Shown here in pieces: positions 21,083 through 30,046 of a stretch of 64,000 nucleotides of DNA (position 1 is the stretch's first letter; every line of letters begins with the position of its first letter). The DNA is taken from the NCBI GenBank assembly GCA_944320415.1, contig CALUHJ010000003.1, forward strand, positions 62,001-126,000. The letters are read 5' to 3'. This DNA comes from an uncultured Bacteroidales bacterium (lineage in GTDB: Bacteria; Bacteroidota; Bacteroidia; Bacteroidales; P3). The notes beneath the pieces are model-generated. The model was not told where the DNA came from and ran no database searches. It saw only the letters and a program-made list of their open reading frames with translations. The position numbers and the translations under genes were made by a program.

Positions 21083-21163
21083 AATATTGACCTATTTAAT
21101 TGTTAGAAATCTATCTTTTTTTTGTTTTCAATATATCCAAATATCCGTCATTTTAAAAGAAAG

Positions 21164-21235
21164 AGCCATTGACGAGACTTGAACTCGTGACCCCTTCCTT
21201 ACCAAGGAAGTACTCTACCACTGAGCTACAACGGC
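21164..21235 (-). tRNA. trnT: tRNA-Thr (anticodon GGT)
   Basis: 72 bases. Acceptor GCCGTTG pairs with CAATGGC (one G-U pair), discriminator T; anticodon loop TTGGTAA between CTTCC and GGAAG. No encoded CCA. Last tRNA before tuf. Confidence 0.96.
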
Positions 21236-21300
21236 TTAAAACTATTCATTACGACAATAAGAACGAACCACAAGACATGATTCGCCCTTACATCCTTTTG

Positions 21301-21373
21301 AGCGGAAGACGGGGCTCGAACCCGCCACCTATAGCTTGGAAGGCTATCGCTCTACCAAATGAGCTACTTCCGC
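21301..21373 (-). tRNA. trnG: tRNA-Gly (anticodon TCC)
   Basis: 73 bases. Acceptor GCGGAAG pairs with CTTCCGC, discriminator T; anticodon loop CTTCCAA between ATAGC and GCTAT. No encoded CCA. Confidence 0.97.
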
Positions 21374-21411
21374 AAACATAACAAAGCAGATCAAAAACGA
21401 CTCCACTTTTG

Positions 21412-21493
21412 TGGGAGAGGGTGGACTCGAACCACCGAACTCCGAAGAGGACAGATTTACAGTCTGTTGCAATTGCCGCTATGCGACTCTCCC
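21412..21493 (-). tRNA. trnY: tRNA-Tyr (anticodon GTA)
   Basis: 82 bases. Acceptor GGGAGAG pairs with CTCTCCC, discriminator A; anticodon loop CTGTAAA between ACAGA and TCTGT. It has the long variable arm expected of bacterial tRNA-Tyr (class II). Confidence 0.97.
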
Positions 21494-21511
21494 TTCTCAT
21501 CAGATATCAAG

Positions 21512-21585
21512 AGCCGATGGAGGGATTCGAACCCCCGACCAGCTGATTACAAATCAGCTGCTCTGGCCAACTGAGCTACATCGGC
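21512..21585 (-). tRNA. trnT: tRNA-Thr (anticodon TGT)
   Basis: 74 bases. Acceptor GCCGATG pairs with CATCGGC, discriminator T; anticodon loop TTTGTAA between GCTGA and TCAGC. First gene of the tRNA-tuf transcript. Confidence 0.97.
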
Positions 21586-21649
21586 ATATCTAACTAATGT
21601 CTCATCCATTCAAATACCTCTCATCCTTCAAGGAAGCCAATCAGCCGTG

Positions 21650-21680
21650 CAAAGTTACAAAATCCTATCCAATCCGCAAA
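21650..21680 (-). promoter_or_regulatory. Promoter of the tRNA-tuf-rpo locus
   Basis: On the minus strand TTTG, 19 bases, TAACTTTG: a textbook Bacteroidetes -33/-7 pair. The predicted start is near 21643, about 58 bases before tRNA-Thr(TGT). No comparable promoter is obvious between the tRNAs and secE. Confidence 0.85.
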
Positions 21681-21859
21681 ATTCAACCGCACAATTTTCT
21701 TCCATCCCCTCTCTCAATAACAACAGAACAACACACTCCTTTCCAAATGCGTTTGCAAAGGTATGGCAAAACAAAATTTCTACCAAACTTTAAACTACTT
21801 TTTTTTCGGAAAAATCTGCAACTAACTCATTATTAAGCGATTTTTCTTTCGTCAAAATT

Positions 21860-22609
21860 TCATTCCCCAAAACCTGAATGAGTAAAAACCAACTCTTTGA
21901 GTTCCGCAGTATGTATTTTGCATGATTCATCTTGAAAAATCAGATGTCCGAAACTATTAACGCCCAATATCATTGCCTTTATTCTTTCCCCCTTGTAAAC
22001 ATATTCCGCCCAAATATTCCTGTAAAGAAGATGATTCAGATAATCCTCCTGCAATGCTTCTTTTTGATCGTTTCTCAACTGTTCGTACCGATTGTCTATA
22101 CTCTTGAAAAGATTATCCATCAATGATTCAATATCATATTCCATACCCGTCTGCAAAGCCAACGACGTAGGATTGGGTGCAACACAAAAGCTTTTCTGAT
22201 TGATGTTTATACCTATACCGCAGAAACTTTTTGCAAACAAACTACCCATAAGTTTGTTTTGTATAAGCATACCGCATATCTTTTCTCTACCGACATAAAC
22301 ATCATTGGGCCACTTTATCCAAATATTCCCGTCAATATAACAGGCCAGAAAATCAACTATTGACAAAGACATGCACTGCGTTATGGCAAACTGCTCGGAA
22401 GGATGAAGGAAATGAGGCTGCAATAAAATGGAAAAGACAATATTTTTATCATCCTCACATTCCCATACGTTTTGCCCTTGTCCTCTGCCATCATATTGCT
22501 TGCGGCTTATAACACAAGTACCTTCTCTCAAACTCTGTTCGGAATCCAAACTAAAAAGATAGGATTGAGTCGAATCAATCCTATCTAACCTTATCACAGA
22601 AAAGTCCAT
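21860..22609 (-). CDS. birA: Biotin--[acetyl-CoA-carboxylase] ligase
   Basis: 249 residues. It attaches biotin to carrier-protein lysines, which in this window must include the carrier of the methylmalonyl-CoA decarboxylase at 51.3 kb. Seen are DSTQSYL (substrate pocket), GRGQGQNVWE (the biotinyl-AMP GRGRxG-type loop), IKWPNDVYVGREKICGMLIQ and GIGININ. There is no N-terminal helix-turn-helix, so it is a class I enzyme that does not act as a repressor. It starts only 10 bases from the upstream gene's stop, so the two are probably co-transcribed. Confidence 0.95.
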   Translation of the reverse strand: MDFSVIRLDRIDSTQSYLFSLDSEQSLREGTCVISRKQYDGRGQGQNVWECEDDKNIVFSILLQPHFLHPSEQFAITQCMSLSIVDFLACYIDGNIWIKWPNDVYVGREKICGMLIQNKLMGSLFAKSFCGIGININQKSFCVAPNPTSLALQTGMEYDIESLMDNLFKSIDNRYEQLRNDQKEALQEDYLNHLLYRNIWAEYVYKGERIKAMILGVNSFGHLIFQDESCKIHTAELKELVFTHSGFGE

Positions 22610-22619
22610 TTTAAAAAAT

Positions 22620-24911
22620 CTATTCCTTTTCGTTAAGAATGACTGTTACCGTTCCCGTTTTTCTCTGTAATCTGTTTTCACCGTCCCTATACATTATATC
22701 ATATATGTAAACTCCATTAGGAACATAATCACCTCCTTCATATTTTCCATCCCAACGTTTTACTTCAGGTGTAGACCGGAATATCTTTCCGCCGTTACGG
22801 GAATATATTACCAATTCATACTCCTTTTCCACGGAGAAAGAAGGTCCGAATGTAGCATTCACATCATCAGAACCGGGAGTGAATGCATTTGGAAGCCATA
22901 TTGCAAACTCGGGAACTATCTGAACTACACCATAAGCCGTATCAGGACAGTCGGCCTGATTGTAGGCAATAAGACGTACTTCGTAAGTGCCTGTATCTCC
23001 CGCAGGATATACATTGTAACCGGACAAAGCTTCCGAAGTATTCCCGTCTCCGAAATCCCATTTCCTCGAAAAACTGCCCACAGTTCTGTCTTCAAAACGC
23101 ACAGTAGTATTTGTTGTAGTCGTCCTGGTCGGAGTCAAAAACAGTTCAGCCTTAAGAGACGGTACAACGTTCACACTGACAGATGCCGTAGCCTTACAGG
23201 TAAATGCATCCGTTATTTCAACGGTATAAGTGGTATTTTGTTTAGGCTGTGCCTGCGGTTCTCTCACATCATTATTCGTTGCAAGCAGAGAATCCTCAGG
23301 TGTGGAAGTCCAAACATATTCAACAGCCTCCGGACATGAAAGGGTTACTATGTCACCTTCACATATATATGCCCTGTCGACCGATGCGGTTGTAGTCGCA
23401 GTATTTATCTTAAACTCAACAGTATCATACAATTCCCTGCCACAGGCATCTGTTGCCTTTACAAACAGTTCCATAGGATTGTCAACCACAAAGGTATTGG
23501 TTTCAGAGGTCGAACCTCCATTTGACCACTCATATGTCACATCACCAACCCCGCCCTGAGCATCCATTATCAACGTCTCACTAACAGGAAGAACATCGTT
23601 ACAGTAAACGACCTGACCATCCAACTCCATAGTGTTGCCTTCATCGTCCGTTTGTCTGTACAATGTATGAATAAAAGGTGCAGGGGCAACCATATTCAAT
23701 GTTACAGTATCCTGCTTGGCGCATTCATTTATGAACTCCGTCATCACAATCAAAGTCTTTCTCTCACCTTCCACATCAGCAGGTGAAGACAAAAACTCCA
23801 CACGCACTGTGGCAGTGCTTTCCCCTTCAACAAAAGTTAACGTCTCCCCTACCGGATTTCCGTTCAAATCGGTAAGTCTGTAGTCTACATCCTTCACTGC
23901 ATCACCTGCCAGTTCAAGCATATGGGTTTCGTTAGCATTTGCAGGACGGTTTATAGTCATCGTAAGATCATAATGGTCACAACCTTTCACAAAATCTTCC
24001 ACAACACCGTCAGAACCAGGTTCCGGCCGCGACAATGACAATTCATCCACCCTGAATGAATTTGCCGACAAAAAAACTGCCGAATTATAGGCATGGTCAC
24101 CAACATCGCATATTGCCAACTCCAACTTGTATTTGTAACAAGGCACCACAAATACCTCTTCCGTTTCAAGCTCTATCGTATAGCCGTTCATTTTGCAGTT
24201 GTTGTTGGTATTGGTTCTGAAATATTGCGTATTGGTCAATACGCAAGGCGATGCACTGCCGGCCGATGTTCCTCCATTGACCGTGTTGATAGTTACAGGG
24301 TCCGTGCTTCCGGGAATGACAGCTATATTTCTGAACTGATAAGGCGTATGCCCCATATCAACCGGATTTCCGTTTTCATCATAAGGACCGGATATAAAAA
24401 AGCCAAAAATATCATTAAAGGATGAGCATACAAAACCGGGATACTCTTCCGAGGCAAAGACATATTTGAAAGAAACATACTCTCCCGAAGGAATGAAATC
24501 GAACTGCAAGACAGCGACATCATTCATGTCTTGTGTATTTCCCTGTCCTCTCAAAGTGAGGGCAAGAGCAGGCGATACACCGTCTCCGTCCGAAGCAGGC
24601 GAAGCAGTAGAACCCTCTGTACCAAGAGACTGTCCCGCTGAAGCATCCATACAATCACCTGTCACCATAACTATGCCCGCAGACGAACCGACATTAGGAG
24701 CTTCCGTAGTTTCATTAGTAAATGTTCCTATAGCATTGCTGTTTATCACGGCCTGACCGTTAAACCTTGCATTGGAAATGACAACTCCCCCTCCAAGGAA
24801 ATGGTCATTCAACAAATCCTCCACATTCTGTCCGTTGGCAGAAGTAACAGCAACCTGGGAATAACCGCCAAACGGCAAAATCAACGCAAACAATAATAAT
24901 AACTTTCTCAT
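22620..24911 (-). CDS. T9SS type-B substrate with choice-of-anchor-L and PKD domains
   Basis: 763 residues with a signal peptide (MRKLLLLFALILPFGGYSQ). The N-terminal choice-of-anchor-L domain includes GGGVVISNARFNG and the YVFASEEYPGFVCSSFND region (about residues 150-170). A PKD-type domain lies at about 595-665 (WDFGDGNTSE). The last ~90 residues are a gliding-motility-type (type B) sorting domain with WLPNAFTPGSDDVN, LVIYSRNGG, RWDGKYEGG, VPNGVYIYDI. By family knowledge such proteins pass through T9SS to the surface or outside; the ligand is unknown. It is divergent from gldD, a T9SS component. Confidence 0.92.
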   Translation of the reverse strand: MRKLLLLFALILPFGGYSQVAVTSANGQNVEDLLNDHFLGGGVVISNARFNGQAVINSNAIGTFTNETTEAPNVGSSAGIVMVTGDCMDASAGQSLGTEGSTASPASDGDGVSPALALTLRGQGNTQDMNDVAVLQFDFIPSGEYVSFKYVFASEEYPGFVCSSFNDIFGFFISGPYDENGNPVDMGHTPYQFRNIAVIPGSTDPVTINTVNGGTSAGSASPCVLTNTQYFRTNTNNNCKMNGYTIELETEEVFVVPCYKYKLELAICDVGDHAYNSAVFLSANSFRVDELSLSRPEPGSDGVVEDFVKGCDHYDLTMTINRPANANETHMLELAGDAVKDVDYRLTDLNGNPVGETLTFVEGESTATVRVEFLSSPADVEGERKTLIVMTEFINECAKQDTVTLNMVAPAPFIHTLYRQTDDEGNTMELDGQVVYCNDVLPVSETLIMDAQGGVGDVTYEWSNGGSTSETNTFVVDNPMELFVKATDACGRELYDTVEFKINTATTTASVDRAYICEGDIVTLSCPEAVEYVWTSTPEDSLLATNNDVREPQAQPKQNTTYTVEITDAFTCKATASVSVNVVPSLKAELFLTPTRTTTTNTTVRFEDRTVGSFSRKWDFGDGNTSEALSGYNVYPAGDTGTYEVRLIAYNQADCPDTAYGVVQIVPEFAIWLPNAFTPGSDDVNATFGPSFSVEKEYELVIYSRNGGKIFRSTPEVKRWDGKYEGGDYVPNGVYIYDIMYRDGENRLQRKTGTVTVILNEKE

Positions 24912-24968
24912 AATATACCAAATAAAATCGAGGGTGCTAAGTTATGACAAAAAATAGAACCACCCAAA

Positions 24969-25000
24969 TTTTGTTACAAAAAAAACTTTATCTACTTTTG
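24969..25000 (+). promoter_or_regulatory. gldD promoter
   Basis: TTTTG, 19 bases, TACTTTTG; predicted start near 25006, giving a leader of about 40 bases before gldD. Confidence 0.8.
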
Positions 25001-25044
25001 CCCGCACAAAATTACTTTTAAAACATATCAAAAAAACATCCATT

Positions 25045-25641
25045 ATGTTCGGGTCAACAGTCAAAAACATGACACTGTTTTGTCTTATTCTGTTTTGCAT
25101 CTCCTGCTCAAGCGAACCACCCATACCAAAGCCAAAGACATACCTGCGGCTCGATACACCCCAACCCTCATACCTGCAATTCAGTCAAAAGCAAGTGCCT
25201 TTCTCGTTCGAATATCCTGATTACGGGCAGATAGAATGGTTGAAAAGCAATTCGGCAGAGAACAAATGGTTCAACATAGTCTTCGACAAATACGGCTTCG
25301 AAGCAAACGTCAGCTACATGCCGCTTAAAAAGAAATCGGACCTTGCATACATGGTCAACGACTGCTACACCTTTCTTGACAGACACAAAAAGTTCTCTTC
25401 AGGAATAATAGAACAGGAATACTCGGACAAAGAGGCAGATGTTTACGGCACTACCTTTGCCATAAAGGGGACGGATGTGGTATCTCCTTATCAGTTCTAT
25501 CTTACCGACAGTTCAAAGCATTTCATCAGACTTGCACTTCACTGCCAGTCGTTGCCAAACAACGATTCCCTTTCAGCCTTCATCAAAAGAATAGAAACAG
25601 ACCTTAATCACATGATAGGCACACTGCGTTGGAATGATTGA
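25045..25641 (+). CDS. gldD: Gliding motility lipoprotein GldD
   Basis: 198 residues. The N-terminal hydrophobic stretch ends in a lipoprotein-like cysteine (FCISCSSE), followed by the GldD hallmark PKPKTYLRLDTPQPSY and a body with FSFEYPDYGQIE, WFNIVFDKYGFEANVSY and the C-terminal LRLALH-like region. GldD is required for gliding and T9SS-dependent chitin use in Flavobacterium; in non-gliding Bacteroidales it accompanies T9SS. ATG 25045 is taken; ATG 25069 would give a shorter signal peptide. Confidence 0.88.
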   Translation: MFGSTVKNMTLFCLILFCISCSSEPPIPKPKTYLRLDTPQPSYLQFSQKQVPFSFEYPDYGQIEWLKSNSAENKWFNIVFDKYGFEANVSYMPLKKKSDLAYMVNDCYTFLDRHKKFSSGIIEQEYSDKEADVYGTTFAIKGTDVVSPYQFYLTDSSKHFIRLALHCQSLPNNDSLSAFIKRIETDLNHMIGTLRWND

Positions 25642-25741
25642 AAAAAAGATACCGACATCTTGTTTCAATGATGAAAAAAAACGTTTCCCTGTTCCGGAAA
25701 ATCAAAACAAGGAAAGGGAAAAATGAAACAAAGATCCAAAA

Positions 25742-25760
25742 AAATAAAATCAAGATTCAG
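25742..25760 (+). repeat. Intergenic word family, copy D
   Basis: Reads on the minus strand CTGAATCTTGATTTTATTT and shares TGAATCTTGATT with the copies at 42605 and 47041. It lies in the A/T-rich tail between gldD and the DUF5606 gene, next to a 19-bp hairpin. Confidence 0.5.
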
Positions 25761-25770
25761 AAAAACAAAA

Positions 25771-25811
25771 CGAAGAAACGGAAAGACTCAAAGAGTTTTT
25801 CCGTTTCTTCG
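25771..25811 (-). terminator. Long hairpin terminator after the DUF5606 gene
   Basis: 19-bp stem (CGAAGAAACGG... with one G-T pair) and an AAA loop. On the minus strand it is followed by TTTTGTTTTT, so it should terminate the DUF5606/S4 transcript. On the plus strand, behind gldD, it lacks a U-tract. Confidence 0.85.
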
Positions 25812-25825
25812 TATGTCACATATCC

Positions 25826-26227
25826 TTATTCTTCCTTGTCTTCTTCCAGATCTATCAACTTGTTTGCATTCAGGATTCTGTACCACGAGAACAATTTTCG
25901 CATGTCAGAAAGATAAACCCTTTCCTTGTCGTAGTTGGGCAATACTTCCTCCATATAAGCCCTGATATCCTTTTCGTCAGCCTTGTTGTCTATACAGTCA
26001 CCTCCGTTTTCTTTTCTGTAAATCAACTGCAAGACCTTCTTCAACGGAATATCATCCTCTTCGGTAAATATACTTATGTCTTCCAATGAGGATATTCTTT
26101 CATGGGCAAAGGCTGGCATACGTCTGGAATCCAACAGCGACTCGACCAAAGCACCTGTTTTTGTCTGGGATATCAATTTGTACAATCCCGGTTTGCCGGA
26201 AATAGATAGAATTGTGCTTAAATCCAT
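25826..26227 (-). CDS. DUF5606 family protein
   Basis: 133 residues beginning MDLSTILSISGKPGLYKLIS, the conserved start of a Bacteroidetes family of unknown function, then TGALVESLLDSRR, an acidic middle (FTEEDDIPLKKV) and a C-terminal VLPNYDKERVYLSDMRKLF segment followed by WYRILN. Likely cytosolic. It lies 28 bases after the S4-domain gene in one operon. Confidence 0.85.
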   Translation of the reverse strand: MDLSTILSISGKPGLYKLISQTKTGALVESLLDSRRMPAFAHERISSLEDISIFTEEDDIPLKKVLQLIYRKENGGDCIDNKADEKDIRAYMEEVLPNYDKERVYLSDMRKLFSWYRILNANKLIDLEEDKEE

Positions 26228-26255
26228 TTTTGTTTCAACGTTTTGAGTTATACTT

Positions 26256-26465
26256 TTATTTAATATGTATCTGTTTATCCAATACCTCTACCATGTCGGA
26301 CTGTCTCAACTTGGCCCTTTTGCGCATCTCGACCTTTCCGTTCACCTTCACCATAGAGTCTTCAACCATCTGCTGTGCCTGCGCACCGTTGCAGGCGATA
26401 CCGACAACTTTGAGCAACTGTATCAGTTGAATGTAATCCTCCCCTTCCCTTATTTGAAATTCCAT
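26256..26465 (-). CDS. Small RNA-binding S4-domain protein (YbcJ/RqcP-like)
   Basis: 69 residues from ATG 26465: FQIREGEDYIQLIQLLKV, then GIACNGAQAQQMVEDSMVKV, NGKVEMRKRAKL. This is a stand-alone S4 RNA-binding domain. Relatives act in ribosome-associated quality control (RqcP) or bind structured RNA (YbcJ); which applies here is not known. A longer reading from 26558 adds Cys-rich residues unlike the family and lies upstream of the -7 element. Confidence 0.85.
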   Translation of the reverse strand: MEFQIREGEDYIQLIQLLKVVGIACNGAQAQQMVEDSMVKVNGKVEMRKRAKLRQSDMVEVLDKQIHIK

Positions 26466-26492
26466 ATTTCTAACGATTGAAATCTGAAGGTG

Positions 26493-26500
26493 CAAATATA
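26493..26500 (-). promoter_or_regulatory. -7 element for the S4/DUF5606 operon
   Basis: TATATTTG on the minus strand, 27 bases before the S4-domain start codon. No convincing -33 element is seen. Confidence 0.6.
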
Positions 26501-26538
26501 CTATATTTATCAGAAAACAATTGCAACACGTTCCACAA

Positions 26539-26572
26539 AAAAAGGTCTCCGAAACCATTTGGAGACCTTTTT
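26539..26572 (-). terminator. Terminator after the POT transporter gene
   Basis: Stem AAAAAGGTCTCC / GGAGACCTTTTT with a 10-base loop; T-rich on the minus-strand side, 20 bases past the transporter stop. Confidence 0.85.
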
Positions 26573-26592
26573 GACAATATTCGTATTAACCT

Positions 26593-28143
26593 TTATTTGG
26601 CAACTCTTTCCAACCACTTGACCATTCCAAGCATTACGCCCATGGAAACAAGACATATTATAACGAACACCAGCCAACATACCCACAAAGGAATGGTATT
26701 GTACATCATTGAACCCAAGAAAAGGAATGCATTGCCCACAGCCGTAGCTCCGAGCCACAAACCCTGACATAAACCAAGCATGTGCTTAGGTGCAACCTTG
26801 GAAACAAATGACAGTCCTAGTGGTGATATGAACAGTTCGGCAACAGTAAGGAAGAAATAAGTTACGAAGAACACCCAAACGCCTGCTCTTGAAGCTTCCT
26901 GCTGCGCTTCCGGCCATGCAAGGAATTCATGTGCCGAAGGATATCCCATTACATAGGAAAATATCGAAAGGAATATATATGCCAAAGCTGCAAGACCCAT
27001 ACCTATACCTATTTTCCTAGGAGTGGATATAACCTTTCCTCTCTTTGCCAATATGGAGAAAAAGGCCATGATTATAGGAGTAAGAACAATCACGAAGAAT
27101 GGATTTATGGCCTGAAGGAATTCAGGTGCAACTGAAGATGTATCCATAAAGTCTCTTGCAAACAAAGAGAAGGATGCACCGTTTTGGTGGAATGAGAACC
27201 AGAAGAATATAACTATTCCCAAAACTGCAAACAAAGCGTACATTCTCTGTTTGATTTCCGTTGCCATAGCGGCTTTTTCTTCCGGTGTATATGTAACTGT
27301 TTCGTTCGTAACTTTCTTTATAGGAGAAGGCAGTCCTTTTCTAGTTGCAAGGAATATGGTAAGTGAAATCAACATTGCTATAACGGAAGCTATAAACGAG
27401 AAATGAACTCCCTGATTGAAGACTTCAAGATATGCACTGGCATCAAAAGTAGTTCCTGCATCAATTACGGACTGTGCAGCCAATTCGTTGTAATTTTGTA
27501 ATTTGGTTCCTTCCAATGTACCGTTTAACTGATCATGACAAAGGGCTGGAAGTTTTGCATTGTAAATAAATCCATTCACTTTAAGCCACCACGATCTTAT
27601 AAGTGGTGCAACAAACGGAGCTATCAAACCTCCCACATTTATGAACACATAAAAAATCTGAAAACCGGAATCCCTTTTCTCTTTGGCTTTTTTCAAAGCT
27701 TCTTCACCTTTTTTTGCTTCTTCAGCTTCGTAATTGTCATACATCTGCCCTACGATTGCCTGAAGATTGCCCTTAAACAAACCGTTTCCAAACGCTATCA
27801 ACAACAATGCAAAACAAGTCAAAGGCAACAACCACGAAGTATTCGTATCCGTAGCAGTAATAGGGATGGCCAAAAGTATATATCCCAATGCCATTGTCAG
27901 CAAGCCTTTCTGTATGGTTCCCTTATAGTTTTGGGTTCTGTCAGCGATGGCTCCTCCCACCAAACTCAATATATATATTCCACAGTAGAAAAAGGAATAT
28001 ATTATAGCTGCACTATTGTCACTCAAGCCGAACTTCGAGCAAAGAAACAACGTCAGTACGGCATTCATAATATAGTAGCCAAATCGCTCTCCCATATTAC
28101 TGAGGGCTGCCGCTATCAACCCTTTAGGATGTCCTTTAAACAT
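26593..28143 (-). CDS. POT-family proton-coupled peptide transporter
   Basis: 516 residues, about 12-14 transmembrane helices. The first helix carries NMGERFGYYIMNAVL, i.e. the E-x-x-E-R-F-x-Y-Y signature variant used for proton coupling in di/tripeptide permeases (here Gly replaces the first Glu two residues before ERF, i.e. GERF). GNGLFKGNLQAIVGQMY and FYVFINVGGLIAPFVAP are the other two POT signatures. A charged cytoplasmic loop rich in Lys/Glu lies at about 138-160. It probably imports peptides in an amino-acid-fermenting life style. It is divergent from ruvC, with its own promoter and terminator. Confidence 0.95.
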   Translation of the reverse strand: MFKGHPKGLIAAALSNMGERFGYYIMNAVLTLFLCSKFGLSDNSAAIIYSFFYCGIYILSLVGGAIADRTQNYKGTIQKGLLTMALGYILLAIPITATDTNTSWLLPLTCFALLLIAFGNGLFKGNLQAIVGQMYDNYEAEEAKKGEEALKKAKEKRDSGFQIFYVFINVGGLIAPFVAPLIRSWWLKVNGFIYNAKLPALCHDQLNGTLEGTKLQNYNELAAQSVIDAGTTFDASAYLEVFNQGVHFSFIASVIAMLISLTIFLATRKGLPSPIKKVTNETVTYTPEEKAAMATEIKQRMYALFAVLGIVIFFWFSFHQNGASFSLFARDFMDTSSVAPEFLQAINPFFVIVLTPIIMAFFSILAKRGKVISTPRKIGIGMGLAALAYIFLSIFSYVMGYPSAHEFLAWPEAQQEASRAGVWVFFVTYFFLTVAELFISPLGLSFVSKVAPKHMLGLCQGLWLGATAVGNAFLFLGSMMYNTIPLWVCWLVFVIICLVSMGVMLGMVKWLERVAK

Positions 28144-28194
28144 TTTTCTCTTTTGTTTTAGTTATTAATTATTTTCACTTTTTTGTTTGCGGTG

Positions 28195-28226
28195 CAAATT
28201 TACTATCTATTGTCAAATTATCCAAA
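28195..28226 (-). promoter_or_regulatory. POT transporter promoter
   Basis: On the minus strand TTTTG, 20 bases, TAAATTTG; 52 bases before the start codon. Confidence 0.75.
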
Positions 28227-28297
28227 ACACAAATACATTTTTTCCAACAAAAATAAGGATGAGCACAAGAAAACAGACGACACTACATTTTTATCAT

Positions 28298-28305
28298 TAA
28301 CTTTG
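28298..28305 (+). promoter_or_regulatory. -7 element for ruvC
   Basis: TAACTTTG, 35 bases before the ruvC ATG; no clear -33 element. Confidence 0.6.
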
Positions 28306-28340
28306 CATTTCCTTTCAATATAAAAGACGAATAACAAACT

Positions 28341-28925
28341 ATGCAGGAAGAATCGGAAATAAGAATACTGGGTATAGATCCTGGGACAAACATATTGGGA
28401 TACAGTATAATAGAATGTACTGGGAAAAACATATCCATACTGACGATGGATGTGCTTGTATTGGGTCAGAAGGAGGAAATGAACACTAAAATGAAAAAAC
28501 TGTTTGACAAGATAGTGAATATAACAGATATTTACAAGCCGGACATATTGGCCATAGAGGCTCCTTTCTTCGGGAAAAACGTACAATCTATGCTTAAGCT
28601 CGGACGGGCGCAGGGATTGTGTATTGCAGCAGCATTCTCACGTTCAGTACCTTTCGTGGAATACTCTCCAAGGAAGATAAAACAATCCATCACAGGCAAC
28701 GGTGCCGCTTCCAAAGAACAAGTGGCAAACATGCTTAAACGGATATTGGACTTCGACGAGATACCTCAATACCTTGACGCAACGGACTCGCTCGCCGTCG
28801 CGGTTTGTCATTTCTATCAGCAAAGCAGTCCTTGTCCAAAAACTACAGAAGAAACAAAAAAACAAAGAAAAACAAAATCGTGGTCATCATTCATAAGCCA
28901 AAATCCGAACAGAGTCAGACAATGA
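28341..28925 (+). CDS. ruvC: Crossover junction endodeoxyribonuclease RuvC
   Basis: 194 residues. RuvC resolves Holliday junctions with RuvAB. The RNase-H-like fold shows its catalytic acids: D13 in GIDPGT, E73 in AIEAPFF, and D146 and D149 in DATDSLAVAVCH. The C-terminal 30 residues are a basic Gln/Lys-rich tail beyond the usual end. It stands alone; the next gene is convergent with stops 15 bases apart. Confidence 0.96.
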   Translation: MQEESEIRILGIDPGTNILGYSIIECTGKNISILTMDVLVLGQKEEMNTKMKKLFDKIVNITDIYKPDILAIEAPFFGKNVQSMLKLGRAQGLCIAAAFSRSVPFVEYSPRKIKQSITGNGAASKEQVANMLKRILDFDEIPQYLDATDSLAVAVCHFYQQSSPCPKTTEETKKQRKTKSWSSFISQNPNRVRQ

Positions 28926-28940
28926 CTCGATGTGATAGGT

Positions 28941-29912
28941 TTATCTCAACCTCAATCTCTGACCTGCGCGTATCTTTGTACCTTTAATATTGTTGAGTTT
29001 TGCAAGTTTCTTTACGGTAGTTCCGTTTCTTCTTGCTATCGTACTCAACGTATCCCCTCTTTTTACCTTGTAATATGTTCCACCCTTGCTTGCTTTGGCC
29101 GAAGTGGAGTTCTTGGCCAAGTTTACCCTCGAAGAAGATGGTGAACTGATTTTTCTGAAATAATCCTTTGTGAGCATAAGTGTCTCATCCTTCAAGGAAA
29201 AATCAGCGAAGTTTATTACCTTTTCGGGATTTATCGCCGCACCCAAATATCTTATCTCCAAATGCAAGTGAGGTCCGGTGGAGCGTCCCGTACTTCCTCC
29301 AAGACCCAAAATCTCTCCCGCCTTGATGTCCTGATTCGGTTTTACATTTATCTTGGACAAATGAGCATAATAAGTTTCCAAACCGTTGTCGTGACGTATC
29401 ACTACCAGATTGCCGTATGCGCCCGCTCTCTTGGCTATCCTTACCTTTCCGTCAAACATGGACTTTATCGGTGTACCCGTTCTAAGTCCTATGTCCGTTC
29501 CATAATGCCAACGGCTTCTGCGAGGTCCGAAATGCGATGTTATACGACCCTCAACCGGGCACGCGAAATACTGTTTGGCATCTTCGTTTACAAGTTCTAT
29601 CGGAATTGCTTCAGTAAGATTGGAATAATCAAACCGGCCTACATAATGTATGCTTCTCGTATCAAACGAAGCATATAAAATATCCTCTTCGCTTTCAGCC
29701 GCTATCTCATCCTCTATACCATTATTCAAAAACTGTATGAATGATTCCTGAAACTTTGTCGTATCCTTGATTATACCTATAGTGTAATTGGAACTTTCAA
29801 CGGCAACATTGTTCCTGTTTCTCATCATTCCCCTTTCGTGTATCTGAGAAAAGCCCGCGAAAGGTAAAAACAAAAAAACCGCCGATGATATACTGACTAA
29901 ACTTTTAAACAT
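28941..29912 (-). CDS. Secreted M23 metallopeptidase with C-terminal LysM domain
   Basis: 323 residues from ATG 29912, which gives a clean signal peptide (MFKSLVSISSAVFLFLPFAGFSQ); the earlier codon at 29966 would precede it with polar sequence. The peptidase domain shows HYGTDIGLRTGTP (Zn ligands H and D), YYAHLSK and GPHLHLEIR (HxH). A LysM domain (YKVKRGDTLSTIARRNGTTV) forms the last 45 residues. It is a likely periplasmic peptidoglycan endopeptidase or activator, depending on whether both HxH and the first His are competent; all are present here. Confidence 0.95.
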   Translation of the reverse strand: MFKSLVSISSAVFLFLPFAGFSQIHERGMMRNRNNVAVESSNYTIGIIKDTTKFQESFIQFLNNGIEDEIAAESEEDILYASFDTRSIHYVGRFDYSNLTEAIPIELVNEDAKQYFACPVEGRITSHFGPRRSRWHYGTDIGLRTGTPIKSMFDGKVRIAKRAGAYGNLVVIRHDNGLETYYAHLSKINVKPNQDIKAGEILGLGGSTGRSTGPHLHLEIRYLGAAINPEKVINFADFSLKDETLMLTKDYFRKISSPSSSRVNLAKNSTSAKASKGGTYYKVKRGDTLSTIARRNGTTVKKLAKLNNIKGTKIRAGQRLRLR

Positions 29913-29976
29913 ATTCAAAACTAATTTTCCATCAAAAAACCTACCCACAATTGGAAAGATTACCACTTTCAGACGC

Positions 29977-29984
29977 CAAAGGTA
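29977..29984 (-). promoter_or_regulatory. -7 element for the M23 peptidase gene
   Basis: TACCTTTG on the minus strand, 64 bases before the chosen ATG. It lies upstream of both candidate start codons, so it does not decide between them. Confidence 0.55.
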
Positions 29985-30046
29985 CGTATTAAATTGTTCA
30001 GAAGAGTATTTTTTTTAATACAATAAGACATTTTTAACATTACAAT

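Noticed and set aside
25638..25916. 92-codon plus-strand frame after gldD
   Set aside because: It is a Lys/Asn-rich, low-complexity reading of an A-rich intergenic tail and hairpin and runs into the opposite-strand DUF5606 gene.
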